Assembly (NCBI GenBank): GCA_937981555.1
Contig: CALJOK010000015.1
Location: 62,001-126,000, forward strand
From: an uncultured Saprospiraceae bacterium
GTDB taxonomy: Bacteria; Bacteroidota; Bacteroidia; Chitinophagales; Saprospiraceae
Direction of reading: 5' to 3'
Length of the DNA stretch: 64,000 nt
Shown here in pieces: positions 43,653-53,430 of the stretch. Positions within the stretch are counted from its first letter, which is position 1. Every line of letters starts with the position of its first letter. The notes beneath the pieces are model-generated. The model made no database searches. It saw nothing but the letters and a program-made list of their open reading frames with translations, and was not told the DNA's origin. The position numbers and the translations under genes were made by a program.

Positions 43653-46184
43653 TTAGAATGGGCAACTTGCACATTCGTCTACTTTCGTATCAAGGTTTTC
43701 TTTTGAAAGTGCTTCACCAGTTGCACAACTAACACATCCGATTACTCGGAATTCAGTTCGTCGATTCATTTGATGTTCTCTTTCTGAACATGGAATTTGA
43801 TTAGCACAGTTGTTTACATTTTTCTTCTCACCATATCCTCTTGCTACTAATCTTTCTTCCGCAATTCCACAATCCATCAATGCTCGAACTACAGATTCTG
43901 CTCTTCTTTGAGAAAGACTTCTGTTATATCTAAATGAACCTCTTGAATCAGTATGTGATGCAATCTCAATAATCAAATCAGGATTTTCAGTCATCATTTT
44001 ACACAACTTATTAACCTCTGGTTGAGCCTCATCCCTTAAATATGATTGATCAAAATCATAGTAGATGTGAAGTAAGTATGCATAGTATCCTTCCTCTCCT
44101 GGTTCAGTTGGAGATTGTTCCCATGTTGGACTTGATCCTCCATCTTTAATTTGTCCATCCTCATATGCGATCCCACGTACAGTTCCTGTTATTGGTTCAC
44201 CACTATTAGGATCAACATATAATCCAGTTTCAGCATCGTACTTTGGTGTATTTGAATCATCTCCTGCTACAGGGTCTCCAGTAAAAGGATCTTCTCCATA
44301 ATTTGGATCTTCTCCATAAGTTGGATCACCTCCATTAGGGTCAACATCTACAACTGGAGCAGAAATCGGACTTAAATTAACCACAGCCTGCAAAGTAGTC
44401 GGCTCAGTCAAATCACGAGTACATTGATTTTCTACAGGACTTCCAAAGTAACCTTCTTTCTTCGCTGTGACGGTGTAACAACAATCTTCTATCAATTCAA
44501 ATGAAAGTGTTCCTGTTGAATCGGTGTAAACAGCTTCAGGTTCGGTACCTTCACAATCGTTTGTTAAAGTAACCATTGCTCCTTCAATTGGATTACCCGT
44601 TGTTGGATCAACTACAAGTACATCTAAATTAAATAGTACTTCTTTTTTCAACGGAATTTCAACAAAAACTTTTTGTCCCATGTCTACACTTTTAGTACAA
44701 CCTTCTTTTGCGTTGTCTAAATATTCATCCATGCTTGCCGTGAAATTACAGCATTGATCCATTTTCATATCGAACATGATTTTTCCATCTGCATTCGTCA
44801 ACATTTCTGTTCCGGTGCAATCATTCATAACTGTTGCTCCTGGAATTGGATCACCTGTTGCTTCATCAATCACAAGGATTTCCATAGTAGCAGCAGATTT
44901 TCTAAAAGCGTAAATATCATCACGCCCTACTCCACCTTCTCGATCAGAAGTAAAATATCCTTCTTTACCTTCTTCACCGAAAATAATTCCGAAGTCATCA
45001 GAAATAGTATTTAATGGATATCCCATATTGGTAACATCACCAAATTGATCTTCACCTTTGTCATCCATGTAGTAGATATCTAATCCACCTAAACCAACAT
45101 GTCCATTAGATCCGAAATATAATCTTTCGCTATTACTATCGTAATAAGGAAAAATCTCACTTCCTTCTGTATTAATTTTTGCACCAAGATTAATTGGTGG
45201 TCCCCAGCTGCTTCCATCCATTGTTGTCATGTACAAATCCATTCCTCCAAAACCACCAGGCATGTCAGATGAAAAATACATTTTACTTCCATCAGCAGTC
45301 AAAGTTGGGTGAGCAACTGAATACTCATCAGAATTAAAAGGTAAGCCTTCTAAATCTTTCCACTCATCACCGTCAATCGTAGCAGAGAAAACTTTCAAAC
45401 GGATAATTCCATCATCATCTTTTCCTACTTTTCCATTCATAATATTATTTCTAGTGAAATAAATTTTTGATTGGTCTTTATTATAAGTTACTGCAGCATC
45501 GTGAAATTTAGAATTCAATTTCTTAGAATACTTTTCAGGTTTTTCATACGTATACTCTGCAGGTTCTTTTCCTTCCTTTTGTCTTTTCACTTGAAATAAT
45601 TCATTGAAAGGATTACCTGTCCATTCAGTTGTACGAACTACAGCTATTCCTTTATCACGCTCTGATGCGAATACTAATCCATCATCATAATAAGCTGGAC
45701 TGAAATCATCCAAGTTAGAATTGAAATCAACATGTACTATTTCATAGATACCTGCATTTTTTGTTCGCAATTCATCTTCGTAATCGCAAGCTTGTACTAA
45801 GTACTGCCCACGTTGATCTTCAGGAACTGCATCAACATAAGCTTGATACCATTCTTTTGCCAAGTCGCATTTTCCATTCCGTTGGAGCATTTGACCATAA
45901 TATAATTTGTGAATTGGTTCAGCATCTTCTAGCTGAACAACTTGGCCATACCAATATTCTGCATTCTCTGAGTCATTGACTTTTCGATAAGCCTCTGCAA
46001 TATTAATTTTGGCTTCAGGATTGTCGTTCTTATCGAGGATTTGATTGTACAATTCAATGGCTCCCATATAGTTGAGATCCTCCATGTACTTTCTCGCTCT
46101 TTTCTCTTTGGAAAGTTGAGCAAATGCGCTGCTTGAAGCTATCATACAAATTAGCAAAGCTAAAATCACCTTCTGTTTTATCAT
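43653..46184 (-). CDS. PorE-like OmpA family protein: TPR, PD40 propeller, CRD domains, OmpA domain
   Basis: 843 residues. Signal peptide 1-22, TPR region (about 25-150, AEYWYGQVVQLEDAEPIHKL), PD40-type beta-propeller (about 160-425, ADGSKMYFSSDMPGGFGGMD), two carboxypeptidase-regulatory-like domains (about 430-520 and 525-610), a Gly/Asp/Pro linker (DPNYGEDPFTGDP), and an OmpA C-terminal domain (about 700-815, IEIASHTDSRGS, NRSLSQRRAESV). This order matches PorE, the peptidoglycan-anchoring T9SS component of Porphyromonas. It ends in a Cys-rich tail. It follows a PorP gene and a type B cargo gene on the same strand, the usual accessory T9SS cluster. PorE itself versus a paralogue cannot be settled here. 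Confidence 0.82.
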   Translation of the reverse strand: MIKQKVILALLICMIASSSAFAQLSKEKRARKYMEDLNYMGAIELYNQILDKNDNPEAKINIAEAYRKVNDSENAEYWYGQVVQLEDAEPIHKLYYGQMLQRNGKCDLAKEWYQAYVDAVPEDQRGQYLVQACDYEDELRTKNAGIYEIVHVDFNSNLDDFSPAYYDDGLVFASERDKGIAVVRTTEWTGNPFNELFQVKRQKEGKEPAEYTYEKPEKYSKKLNSKFHDAAVTYNKDQSKIYFTRNNIMNGKVGKDDDGIIRLKVFSATIDGDEWKDLEGLPFNSDEYSVAHPTLTADGSKMYFSSDMPGGFGGMDLYMTTMDGSSWGPPINLGAKINTEGSEIFPYYDSNSERLYFGSNGHVGLGGLDIYYMDDKGEDQFGDVTNMGYPLNTISDDFGIIFGEEGKEGYFTSDREGGVGRDDIYAFRKSAATMEILVIDEATGDPIPGATVMNDCTGTEMLTNADGKIMFDMKMDQCCNFTASMDEYLDNAKEGCTKSVDMGQKVFVEIPLKKEVLFNLDVLVVDPTTGNPIEGAMVTLTNDCEGTEPEAVYTDSTGTLSFELIEDCCYTVTAKKEGYFGSPVENQCTRDLTEPTTLQAVVNLSPISAPVVDVDPNGGDPTYGEDPNYGEDPFTGDPVAGDDSNTPKYDAETGLYVDPNSGEPITGTVRGIAYEDGQIKDGGSSPTWEQSPTEPGEEGYYAYLLHIYYDFDQSYLRDEAQPEVNKLCKMMTENPDLIIEIASHTDSRGSFRYNRSLSQRRAESVVRALMDCGIAEERLVARGYGEKKNVNNCANQIPCSEREHQMNRRTEFRVIGCVSCATGEALSKENLDTKVDECASCPF

Positions 46185-46410
46185 TTTTCTAGTGTTTTAA
46201 TCATCCCCGGTATTTGGGAAAAAATTATTTTTTTTTTTGGAAAATTTCGCTTCGAATGATTTCTAATCATCCAAATTATATTGATTAAAGTCTAGTGGTT
46301 TTCTCATTTTGTAGTTTACGTATACTTCCCTCAAAAGGTTTTTATAAACATAAACTTATACTATCACATGTTAATCGATCATAAGATTTAAGAATCAAAT
46401 GATCAATCAA

Positions 46411-47421
46411 CTAAAAGTAACGCGGAGTTACAATCTGTTTCGTTTTATAGTTAAACTCATATCCTAACATAATTTCAAATGATCCTTTGGCAGGACTTTG
46501 CAATTTTGTTAAAGAATAATCATATGCTGCTCCAATTCTTAATCCATTTGTCAAATAATAAGCTGCCCAAAGGTCAACTGAGTCAAATGAACTAGTATCA
46601 TTAAATGCTTCAATCGCTGTTCTGAAAGATGCTCCTATCCAAAGTGCTTCATAAAATAAAAATGATAAATCAATATCAATTTCAGTAGGTGCCCCAATTT
46701 CTTGGAAAGCTTCATCTTTGCTAAATTTACTCAACAACCCAACATTTTTAATCAACATAGATGGTTTGAAAATAATCATATCTCCTTTGATTGGAATCGC
46801 TGCTCCAATCGAACCAAAATAGTGTCTATATTGTCTTGCCCAAATATCAGTAGTTGCTTCTTCTCTCAAATCATACTCAATTAAGTGTGGACTAGAAAAT
46901 CCGATATAAAAATTTCGAGTATAATAATATATCCCAGCTCCAAAGTTCGGTAACCAGTAACTTGGCTGTTGCTCCAAAAATGCCTCATCAACAGTTGCAT
47001 TTTGATTAGCCAAAGTTATTTTTGAAAAATCTGCTCTCCAATTTGTTACTCCACCTTGCAATCCAACTGCTAACTTTCCACGTCCACCGTTACCCATAGG
47101 TATTCGATAAGCATAGCTAAAGTTTGCACCCATTTGTTGTGAAGGTCCAATAACATCATTGTAAGCACTAAATCCAACACCTACTCTCTTATTTTTTAGA
47201 GGAGTATGTATCGTAAAAGTTTGAGTAACCGGTGCGCCATCTATGCCCCACCATTGGTTTCTGTAAAGTAACCCAATTGCTAAGTGATCTTTCGCACCTG
47301 CATATGCTGGATTATAATGTAAACTGTTAAACATATACTTTGTAAACATTGGATCTTGCTGTGAAAAAGCAGAATGTCCAAAAAAACAAACAAAGCACAA
47401 GAGAGTAAATATTTTTCTCAT
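46411..47421 (-). CDS. PorP/SprF family type IX secretion outer membrane protein
   Basis: 336 residues. Signal peptide 1-20, then the family start QQDPMFTKYMFNSLHYNPAY (about 21-40) and YRNQWWGIDGAPVTQTFTIH (about 53-72), followed by an outer membrane barrel. PorP/SprF proteins are needed for secretion or surface attachment of particular T9SS type B cargos such as SprB. The gene is between a type B cargo (upstream) and the PorE-like gene (downstream), which supports this one being dedicated to that cargo. Confidence 0.92.
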   Translation of the reverse strand: MRKIFTLLCFVCFFGHSAFSQQDPMFTKYMFNSLHYNPAYAGAKDHLAIGLLYRNQWWGIDGAPVTQTFTIHTPLKNKRVGVGFSAYNDVIGPSQQMGANFSYAYRIPMGNGGRGKLAVGLQGGVTNWRADFSKITLANQNATVDEAFLEQQPSYWLPNFGAGIYYYTRNFYIGFSSPHLIEYDLREEATTDIWARQYRHYFGSIGAAIPIKGDMIIFKPSMLIKNVGLLSKFSKDEAFQEIGAPTEIDIDLSFLFYEALWIGASFRTAIEAFNDTSSFDSVDLWAAYYLTNGLRIGAAYDYSLTKLQSPAKGSFEIMLGYEFNYKTKQIVTPRYF

Positions 47422-47647
47422 TTCTAATGGGTATTTATTGTGTGAGCGGCATTTTTATTAGTCTAATTTACGTCACACATTTTAAAAACAAAAACTATGC
47501 TAGTTTAAAGTTATAATAAACCTATAAACCAATTCATTTGATAATCTATTGATTATCAGACATTTAGGTTTCTTTTTTTAACAAATAAAAAGATTAAATA
47601 TATAGTATAAATTTTATACTTATATCATTTTAGTATTGTCACAAAAA

Positions 47648-49702
47648 TTAATTTTGTATATACACGTAACCCGTGTACGTATTTCCCGCACCATCATTAA
47701 ACAAGTAGAAATACGTTCCATTCATCAACCTTGCTCCATTGAAAGTTCCTTCCCAATCATTTTGATAGTTATCAGTTTGAAATACTTCATTTCCCCATCG
47801 ATTAAAAACACTAAGCGAATTATTAGGATAAGTATCTGCTCCCTGGATCTCAAAAAATTGATTTACATCATCTCCATTTGGTGAAAATCCATTGGAGAAA
47901 ACAAGATCACCTCCTTCAATTAGTTCGCATTCAAGCGAGACAGTTATCAAGGCTGTATCACATCCATCAATAGTGCAGATGACATACATAAAACTATCAA
48001 CAACATCACATTCTATTCCATCAGGTGTATAAATAATATTACATTCACTTGCAAATGTTGCTGCCCCATATTGTGAATCCATTCCTCCTGCCCCTGCTGG
48101 CAAGATGAAATAATTTGTCAAAACTTCATTGCTTGGAATGACATCGTTAGCACAAACATCTATTGCCAAATTTTCGGTAAACAATACAGATTCATTGTCA
48201 TCAATTGCAGTCAAAAGTATTGGTGCAGTTTCCGTAATATTTACAACTAAAATAGTCGTATCACATACTCCAAAATTATCACATAAAATAATACAAGCAG
48301 TATCTTGGCCTATTTCATCAGCAATTATTTCCGTACAATAAGTCAAAGTATCTACTGAAAAATTAGCTACACCTCCTGTATTTTCACAAATATTATTGAT
48401 CAAAATTAAATTCCCTCCTAACTGAGTTGAATCCATACAAATTGACATCGTATCTCCCAATATCATATTTTGAGAAATAGTATCTGTTATTGGATTGGAA
48501 ACACATGCAATTATATAAGTTGTATCTACATTTCCTAAATCATCTACAATAAAAATACATGCAGTATCTTTTCCAATATCAATCGCAGAATAATCAATAC
48601 AATATGTCAATGGATCAATTAAAAACATCACATACTCACCTGACTGATCTGGACAATCATTAAAAATACTAGTTACCGTTCCAGGCAATTCTGTAGTGTC
48701 TATACAAATTTGCTCAGTCGTGTTAGAATAAATAGTTTCAAAAATCCATTCTGGTCCTATTTCTGTTGGAGCTGTTTCTACCGTAACATAAATGTAAGTT
48801 GTATCACAGAATCCAAAATCATCACAGAATACATAGCAAGCAGTATCTTGTCCTACACTCAATGCCGTAATTTCTAAACATGTATTTCCTCCTGTCAAAT
48901 TAAATTCTGCAGGAGATGATCCAGTACTCGGACAAAGAATTTGAGTCGAAGTTGCTTGACCTAACAACTCACTATTATCAAAACAATAAGTATGTATTGA
49001 ATCTTCCGCTAGTGTGAAGTTTTCAATATTAGGTTGAATACATCGCACATCAACATAAAATGAATCAACACATAATCCACCTCCATTGTCAATCACTTGG
49101 ATCCAATGAGTCCCAACTGACAAACTCAATAAAGCACCTTCAAAAGTATTTGTAGTACCTAAAGGAATGCTTGACGGCAGATTAATCGAAACCACCGTAA
49201 CATTCATTTGAAAATACTCCAAACTGGAGTTGCCTCCAGTAATCGATTGATTACCAGTATTCAGTACCCAATTCCCAGTTGGATCCCACAGATTCATAGA
49301 ATCAACTAAATCAGGTATGTTAGCAAACATCCCTGAAAATTCAGTTCCATCTACATCCCATGAATCTAGCATGTAAGGTCCTATATTTCCTTGACCAAAC
49401 AATTGACCATAATCATAGCTAGAATTAAATGACTCCATACATCCTTCAAAACCATTCATATAAATATTTCCTCCTTCGGAAAAATTATAATTACCTATCT
49501 CTGCTAGAGGAATGTCAATACAAATATTTCCATTTGCTAGGCAATCAGAAATCTGAACATAAAATGTGTCTTCCGTTACTAAATCGTTAAACATTGTTGC
49601 AACCTCCATAGAAGTTGCTTTTAATTCTTTTTCCAAACTATTTGAAAAAAGAGAAACCGAGGACATTAACAACAAAATAGTGTGTAGAAAAATTCTTTTC
49701 AT
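47648..49702 (-). CDS. T9SS type B cargo, adhesin-like repeat protein with CHU_C domain
   Basis: 684 residues. Signal peptide about 1-21. An N-terminal region of about 210 residues resembling the start of SprB-like proteins leads to three or four repeats of about 85 residues, each carrying a variant of IGQDTACIxxCDxFGxCDTT and a preceding ELxGxxTxIxxxCP strand. The cysteines are regularly spaced. A cadherin/Big-like region comes next, then a CHU_C domain (about 600-684: FSNGFSPNGDDVNQFFEIQG, VFNRWGNEVFQT, NGTYFYLFND), the type B sorting signal. It precedes porP in the same direction. Likely a surface adhesin or gliding-type protein, much shorter than SprB. Confidence 0.82.
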   Translation of the reverse strand: MKRIFLHTILLLMSSVSLFSNSLEKELKATSMEVATMFNDLVTEDTFYVQISDCLANGNICIDIPLAEIGNYNFSEGGNIYMNGFEGCMESFNSSYDYGQLFGQGNIGPYMLDSWDVDGTEFSGMFANIPDLVDSMNLWDPTGNWVLNTGNQSITGGNSSLEYFQMNVTVVSINLPSSIPLGTTNTFEGALLSLSVGTHWIQVIDNGGGLCVDSFYVDVRCIQPNIENFTLAEDSIHTYCFDNSELLGQATSTQILCPSTGSSPAEFNLTGGNTCLEITALSVGQDTACYVFCDDFGFCDTTYIYVTVETAPTEIGPEWIFETIYSNTTEQICIDTTELPGTVTSIFNDCPDQSGEYVMFLIDPLTYCIDYSAIDIGKDTACIFIVDDLGNVDTTYIIACVSNPITDTISQNMILGDTMSICMDSTQLGGNLILINNICENTGGVANFSVDTLTYCTEIIADEIGQDTACIILCDNFGVCDTTILVVNITETAPILLTAIDDNESVLFTENLAIDVCANDVIPSNEVLTNYFILPAGAGGMDSQYGAATFASECNIIYTPDGIECDVVDSFMYVICTIDGCDTALITVSLECELIEGGDLVFSNGFSPNGDDVNQFFEIQGADTYPNNSLSVFNRWGNEVFQTDNYQNDWEGTFNGARLMNGTYFYLFNDGAGNTYTGYVYIQN

Positions 49703-49997
49703 ATTCCGGTATTTGGAAAAATTTCCTTTTTAAATCGACCTTTGGTTATTGAAAACTTGTATATCGGTTGGAAAAATTTCAGGCTTAAACATTTATTTTT
49801 TCGTTACTCAATTGGAGGAGTATTTGTTCATTTTGCTCTGAAATACTTTTGTGTCAACTAACCTAACTTAAAACTAATAAAATTTAATTTAATTCTAAGC
49901 TAAAGCTTTGTTTAATATTTTCGTTTTTTATATTTGATATTTTTATAATACCTAAAATCATGCCAATGGATTTTACTTATTAGGATATTAAGAAAGA

Positions 49998-50480
49998 TTA
50001 AAGTAAAGACCCATCGAATGAAAGTGGTAATAAATCCTTTCCGCCTTCAATTACATAAACCTTGCCTGTTTCGCCTTGCAATAAAATCCGCATTGGTGTG
50101 TCATGTTTCATTTCTGTTTCGAAAATTACTTGACGACAAGCTCCGCAAGGTGCAACTGGTTTTGTAATAGTTTGACTTGGACTTTTGGCTGTTATTGCCA
50201 TGGCTAAAATCGGAACCTTTGGATGGACAGAATCTGCTGCAGATATGGTCACTCGCTCTGCACACAAGCATAATGGATAGGATGCATTTTCTTGATTACT
50301 TCCCGACATCATTTTTCCATTTTTTAATAGGATAGCAGCTCCTACTTTAAAATTAGAGTATGGTGAGTAAGATTTTTTCAATGCTTGTTTTGCCTTCTTC
50401 ATCAATTTTTGATCTTTCAAAGACAATTCCTTTTCTGAAGTGTAAACTTCAATAGCTGTTTTTAAAATGTGTTTTTTCAT
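49998..50480 (-). CDS. cdd: Cytidine deaminase
   Basis: 160 residues, the small homotetrameric type. Zinc ligands and catalytic Glu are present: C73-A-E75 in LCAERVTIS and C112, C115 in PCGACRQV. YSPYSNFKVGAAILLKNGK (about 38-56) binds the nucleoside. It converts cytidine and deoxycytidine to uridines in pyrimidine salvage in the cytoplasm. Monocistronic. The ATG lies about 70 nt from an intergenic inverted repeat of the GTCTGCTTTAGC family. Confidence 0.95.
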   Translation of the reverse strand: MKKHILKTAIEVYTSEKELSLKDQKLMKKAKQALKKSYSPYSNFKVGAAILLKNGKMMSGSNQENASYPLCLCAERVTISAADSVHPKVPILAMAITAKSPSQTITKPVAPCGACRQVIFETEMKHDTPMRILLQGETGKVYVIEGGKDLLPLSFDGSLL

Positions 50481-50551
50481 ATAAGTATCTGAATATCAGT
50501 AAGTTGTAAATATATCTTTTTTTTAATCAAATTTCAAACCATCTTTCACAA

Positions 50552-50650
50552 ATAGCACGTAGCGGTATGCTTTAGCTGATCTAAAAAAATCAAAACAGTA
50601 TAAAATCATTATACTTTTCATAGGTCAGCTAAAGCAGACCGCTAAGTATT
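50552..50650. repeat. Inverted repeat, second member of the GTCTGCTTTAGC family
   Basis: The arm TAGCACGTAGCGGTATGCTT... (50552-50586) and its near reverse complement at 50620-50650 (AGGTCAGCTAAAGCAGACCG) share the core of the repeat at 34811-34918. This copy is in a divergent gap between cdd and the flippase, so it is not tied to transcription ends. Confidence 0.8.
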
Positions 50651-50727
50651 ATTCAACCCAACATAATTATTATAAATATTAATTCTCAAAACTAAATTAT
50701 TGAATACCGTTTATTTAATTTCACGTC

Positions 50728-52017
50728 ATGAATTTGGAGATCACTAATGTACGAGCACTTCAAGGCTTTCAGATAATGCGACAAGGAGCAGCCATTCTGA
50801 TTAGTATTTTGCTGGCCAAAAGTGTCTTAACAAGTGAAGAAATTGGGACTTTCGAAATGCTTACTTTTATCGGAACTACGCTCAGTTTTTTTTGGATCGC
50901 AGGATTGAATCAAGGGATTCTTCCTTTCTTTCCAAAACTAGAATCAACGGATCGACGACCTTTTATCTTCAATATTTTCTTGCTTTTTTGTGGAATTTCC
51001 ATTTTTGTAATTCTATTGTTATTTTCGTTTGAAAACAGCATTACTCAACTGCTCGTTGGACAAGAATCACTTCCTTATATTAAATGGTATTCGATTTATT
51101 TACTATTTTTTATGCCCAGTTTTTTAGTTGATTATATTTATTTAGTGAATAATCGAGCTAAGGAAATCTTGGCTTTTGGAGTCATCGTTTTTTCTCTTCA
51201 AATACTAGTTGTTATCATTCCTTTATTTTTTGGAAAAGGACTTTTAGGAAGTATTCAAGGTTTAGTTGGATTAGGAATTTTTCGATTTCTATGGTTATTA
51301 AAAGTTGTTTTTGATCATGGAAAAATCGAATGGAAAAGTGAACTCATGAATAATTATTTAAAGCTTTCCATTCCCTTGATTTTATACGCATTGCTTTCAG
51401 GCTTTCCAACTGTTTTTGATAGTTGGGTGGTCGGTTGGTTTTATGAAGACAAATCAACTTTTGCAATTTTCAGATATGGCGCAAGGGAATTGCCGCTTGC
51501 CATTGCCCTCGCAAATGCATTAAGTATGGCCATGATTCCAGAAATTGCAAAAAACCATAACAATGCTTTTACAGTTTTAAAAAATAAAACTTTAAACTTG
51601 TTTCATTGGCTTTTCCCTTTGTCTATTATTTTAATGTTGACGAGTTCCTGGTGGTTTCCAAAAGTGTTTAATCCTGACTTTATAGAGAGTGCTTCTATTT
51701 TTAATGTCTTTTTACTAGTCATTATCAGTCGTTTAATTTTTCCCCAAACTATATTAATTGCTTTGGAAAAAACTAAGATGGTGCTCTATATTTCTATTTT
51801 GGAAACCATCCTCAATATAATTTTAAGTGTAATTTTTGTTCAATATTTTGGACTAATTGGAATTGCGTTCGGAACTGTTTTGGCCTATTTATTTGAAAAA
51901 ATTGCGATTGCAATCTATCTGTCTTACCAACATGGTATCGCGTTTTCAAAGTATACACCTGTTGGTTGGTTTTTATTTTATTCAATTTTGTTAACTGGAT
52001 CTTACTTCTTCACCTAG
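50728..52017 (+). CDS. Oligosaccharide flippase (Wzx-like, MOP superfamily)
   Basis: 429 residues with about twelve membrane segments and the N-terminal start LQGFQIMRQGAAILISILLA typical of polysaccharide-synthesis flippases. Further marks are IPEIAKNHNNAFTVL between segments and the aromatic pair WWFPKVFNPDF. It should move lipid-linked saccharides across the inner membrane. No glycosyltransferase is adjacent, so the glycan is unknown. It ends at a strong terminator convergent with the next gene. Confidence 0.82.
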   Translation: MNLEITNVRALQGFQIMRQGAAILISILLAKSVLTSEEIGTFEMLTFIGTTLSFFWIAGLNQGILPFFPKLESTDRRPFIFNIFLLFCGISIFVILLLFSFENSITQLLVGQESLPYIKWYSIYLLFFMPSFLVDYIYLVNNRAKEILAFGVIVFSLQILVVIIPLFFGKGLLGSIQGLVGLGIFRFLWLLKVVFDHGKIEWKSELMNNYLKLSIPLILYALLSGFPTVFDSWVVGWFYEDKSTFAIFRYGARELPLAIALANALSMAMIPEIAKNHNNAFTVLKNKTLNLFHWLFPLSIILMLTSSWWFPKVFNPDFIESASIFNVFLLVIISRLIFPQTILIALEKTKMVLYISILETILNIILSVIFVQYFGLIGIAFGTVLAYLFEKIAIAIYLSYQHGIAFSKYTPVGWFLFYSILLTGSYFFT

Positions 52018-52041
52018 TCTGAATTTATTTTTCGACTTACA

Positions 52042-52081
52042 AAAAAATCCTTGACATTAATTAAAACGCCAAGGATTTTTT
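52042..52081. terminator. Bidirectional rho-independent terminator
   Basis: AAAAAATCCTTG (52042-52053) and CAAGGATTTTTT (52070-52081) form a perfect 12-bp stem between the convergent flippase and helix-hairpin-helix genes. Confidence 0.85.
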
Positions 52082-52105
52082 AAACTTGTAATTGTATTGT
52101 TATAA

Positions 52106-52786
52106 TTATTTTAGTGCTTTCAAAGCTAATCCGAAAACCGTATCAATAATTAAATTAAACAATGAAGTTCGATAAGCTTGTAATCGAATCAATGCTAAAC
52201 CTGAACTTTCTAATGCACTCATCTTTGCAGAGTCTACATTACTTTTTACTAAAAATTCAAAGTCTTGAGTCGTCAAATCTCCTTTCTCCAGCATACGCGT
52301 CCATCTCCTCAAATCACGTTTCATTCCTTTGATTAATTTTTCTGCATCACGTTTCGCATCCTTTTGATATTTACGAACAGTCAATTTTGTCAAATCCTCT
52401 ACATTGCTTGACATCTCTTTCATGATTTTTCTAAACCTTGGCAAATCTAATTCACCCACTTTAATTTTGGAAGCAGCCTCAGAAGTTTTAGGCTTTGTTT
52501 TTGCTTTTGGCTTAGGCGATGTTTTTGCTTTGGTCTTAGGCTTGGTGGAAGCTTTTGGTTTTGCAGGAGACTTCGCTAATTCTTTAGCTTGCGCCATCCA
52601 AGTACTCGGATCATGTGCATTAAATCTCGGCCCAGCATCTTCCAATATTTTTTCAACTACTGATTTTTTTGCTTTTGCTAAATCATTATAAGTCATGATT
52701 CCGCCTGCATTAAGCAATTGCTGAATCTTTGGTCCTACACCTGTTATTTTAGTTAAGTTATCTTTGTTAGAAGTTCTTTTTGCCAT
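52106..52786 (-). CDS. Helix-hairpin-helix protein with histone-H1-like Lys/Pro tract and helical C-terminal domain
   Basis: 226 residues, no signal peptide. Residues about 8-70 are a helix-hairpin-helix domain of the type seen in predicted 5' DNA nuclease-like proteins (LTKITGVGPKIQQLLNAGGI, then FNAHDPSTWMAQAKEL). Residues about 72-108 are a Lys/Pro/Thr/Ala tract resembling histone H1 tails. The rest is a mostly helical, basic domain (KYQKDAKRDAEKLIKGMKRD). DNA binding is likely. A nucleoid-structuring role is inference. No nuclease motif is visible. A lipoprotein gene precedes it by 62 nt in the same direction. Confidence 0.7.
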   Translation of the reverse strand: MAKRTSNKDNLTKITGVGPKIQQLLNAGGIMTYNDLAKAKKSVVEKILEDAGPRFNAHDPSTWMAQAKELAKSPAKPKASTKPKTKAKTSPKPKAKTKPKTSEAASKIKVGELDLPRFRKIMKEMSSNVEDLTKLTVRKYQKDAKRDAEKLIKGMKRDLRRWTRMLEKGDLTTQDFEFLVKSNVDSAKMSALESSGLALIRLQAYRTSLFNLIIDTVFGLALKALK

Positions 52787-52848
52787 AATGGATTTTTTGG
52801 TTTTTATAAAAAGTTAAAAGAATATATAGTTATTGATTTTACTCAATT

Positions 52849-53328
52849 CTACATTTTTGGTTTCTTTTTCTTTTTCTCAAGGTTAATAACTTTGTCAAAA
52901 TTCTTAGTAACTACACCTGCAATTTCTTTAATAAATGGTGCTTGAAGTTTTCCTTCGTTTTCCCAACGACTAAGAAAGCCACCCAATAAATTTCCTTCAG
53001 GATTATTCAAGATTTCCAACATTTGAACTGTTTTCAAATTCTTGTCTCCTTTTGCTTTTTCATAATCAATTTGATCGGTCATTTTAGCTTTGAACTCATT
53101 GATTTGAGGAGCCATAGAACTAAAGCTTTTAGCTCCTTTTTTCATAATTGAAACAGCATCAAGTTTTAAAGTCTCTAATCCCGTTAAGGTTTCCATATCC
53201 TGTGCTACCATTCCTTTGGCAGGGTTACAACTTTGGAATGAAATACTAGTGGAGACTAAAGCAATGATTAAAAAGTAAAAAAAGCTTTGAGAAAATCCCA
53301 TGTTTCTAAATAAGGGAATGTTATTCAT
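52849..53328 (-). CDS. Hypothetical lipoprotein with Lys-rich C-terminus
   Basis: 159 residues. The hydrophobic stretch at about 14-32 ends in a lipobox (SFQSCNPAKG). Met10 at 53301 is an alternative start that would give a shorter, more normal signal peptide. The mature part is helical with ETLTGLETLKLDAVSIMKKG and a WENEGKLQAPFIKEI segment, ending KKKKKKPKM-like in a run of Lys. No family is recognised. It may be co-transcribed with the helix-hairpin-helix gene. Confidence 0.6.
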   Translation of the reverse strand: MNNIPLFRNMGFSQSFFYFLIIALVSTSISFQSCNPAKGMVAQDMETLTGLETLKLDAVSIMKKGAKSFSSMAPQINEFKAKMTDQIDYEKAKGDKNLKTVQMLEILNNPEGNLLGGFLSRWENEGKLQAPFIKEIAGVVTKNFDKVINLEKKKKKPKM

Positions 53329-53430
53329 AATATAGATTTTTTGATTAAAAATAAGAAAATTTATTATATGTAAATGTAATTAAAACTAATCAGTTTCCAA
53401 AGATTATTATTTGAGTTCCCTCGTTGTATA

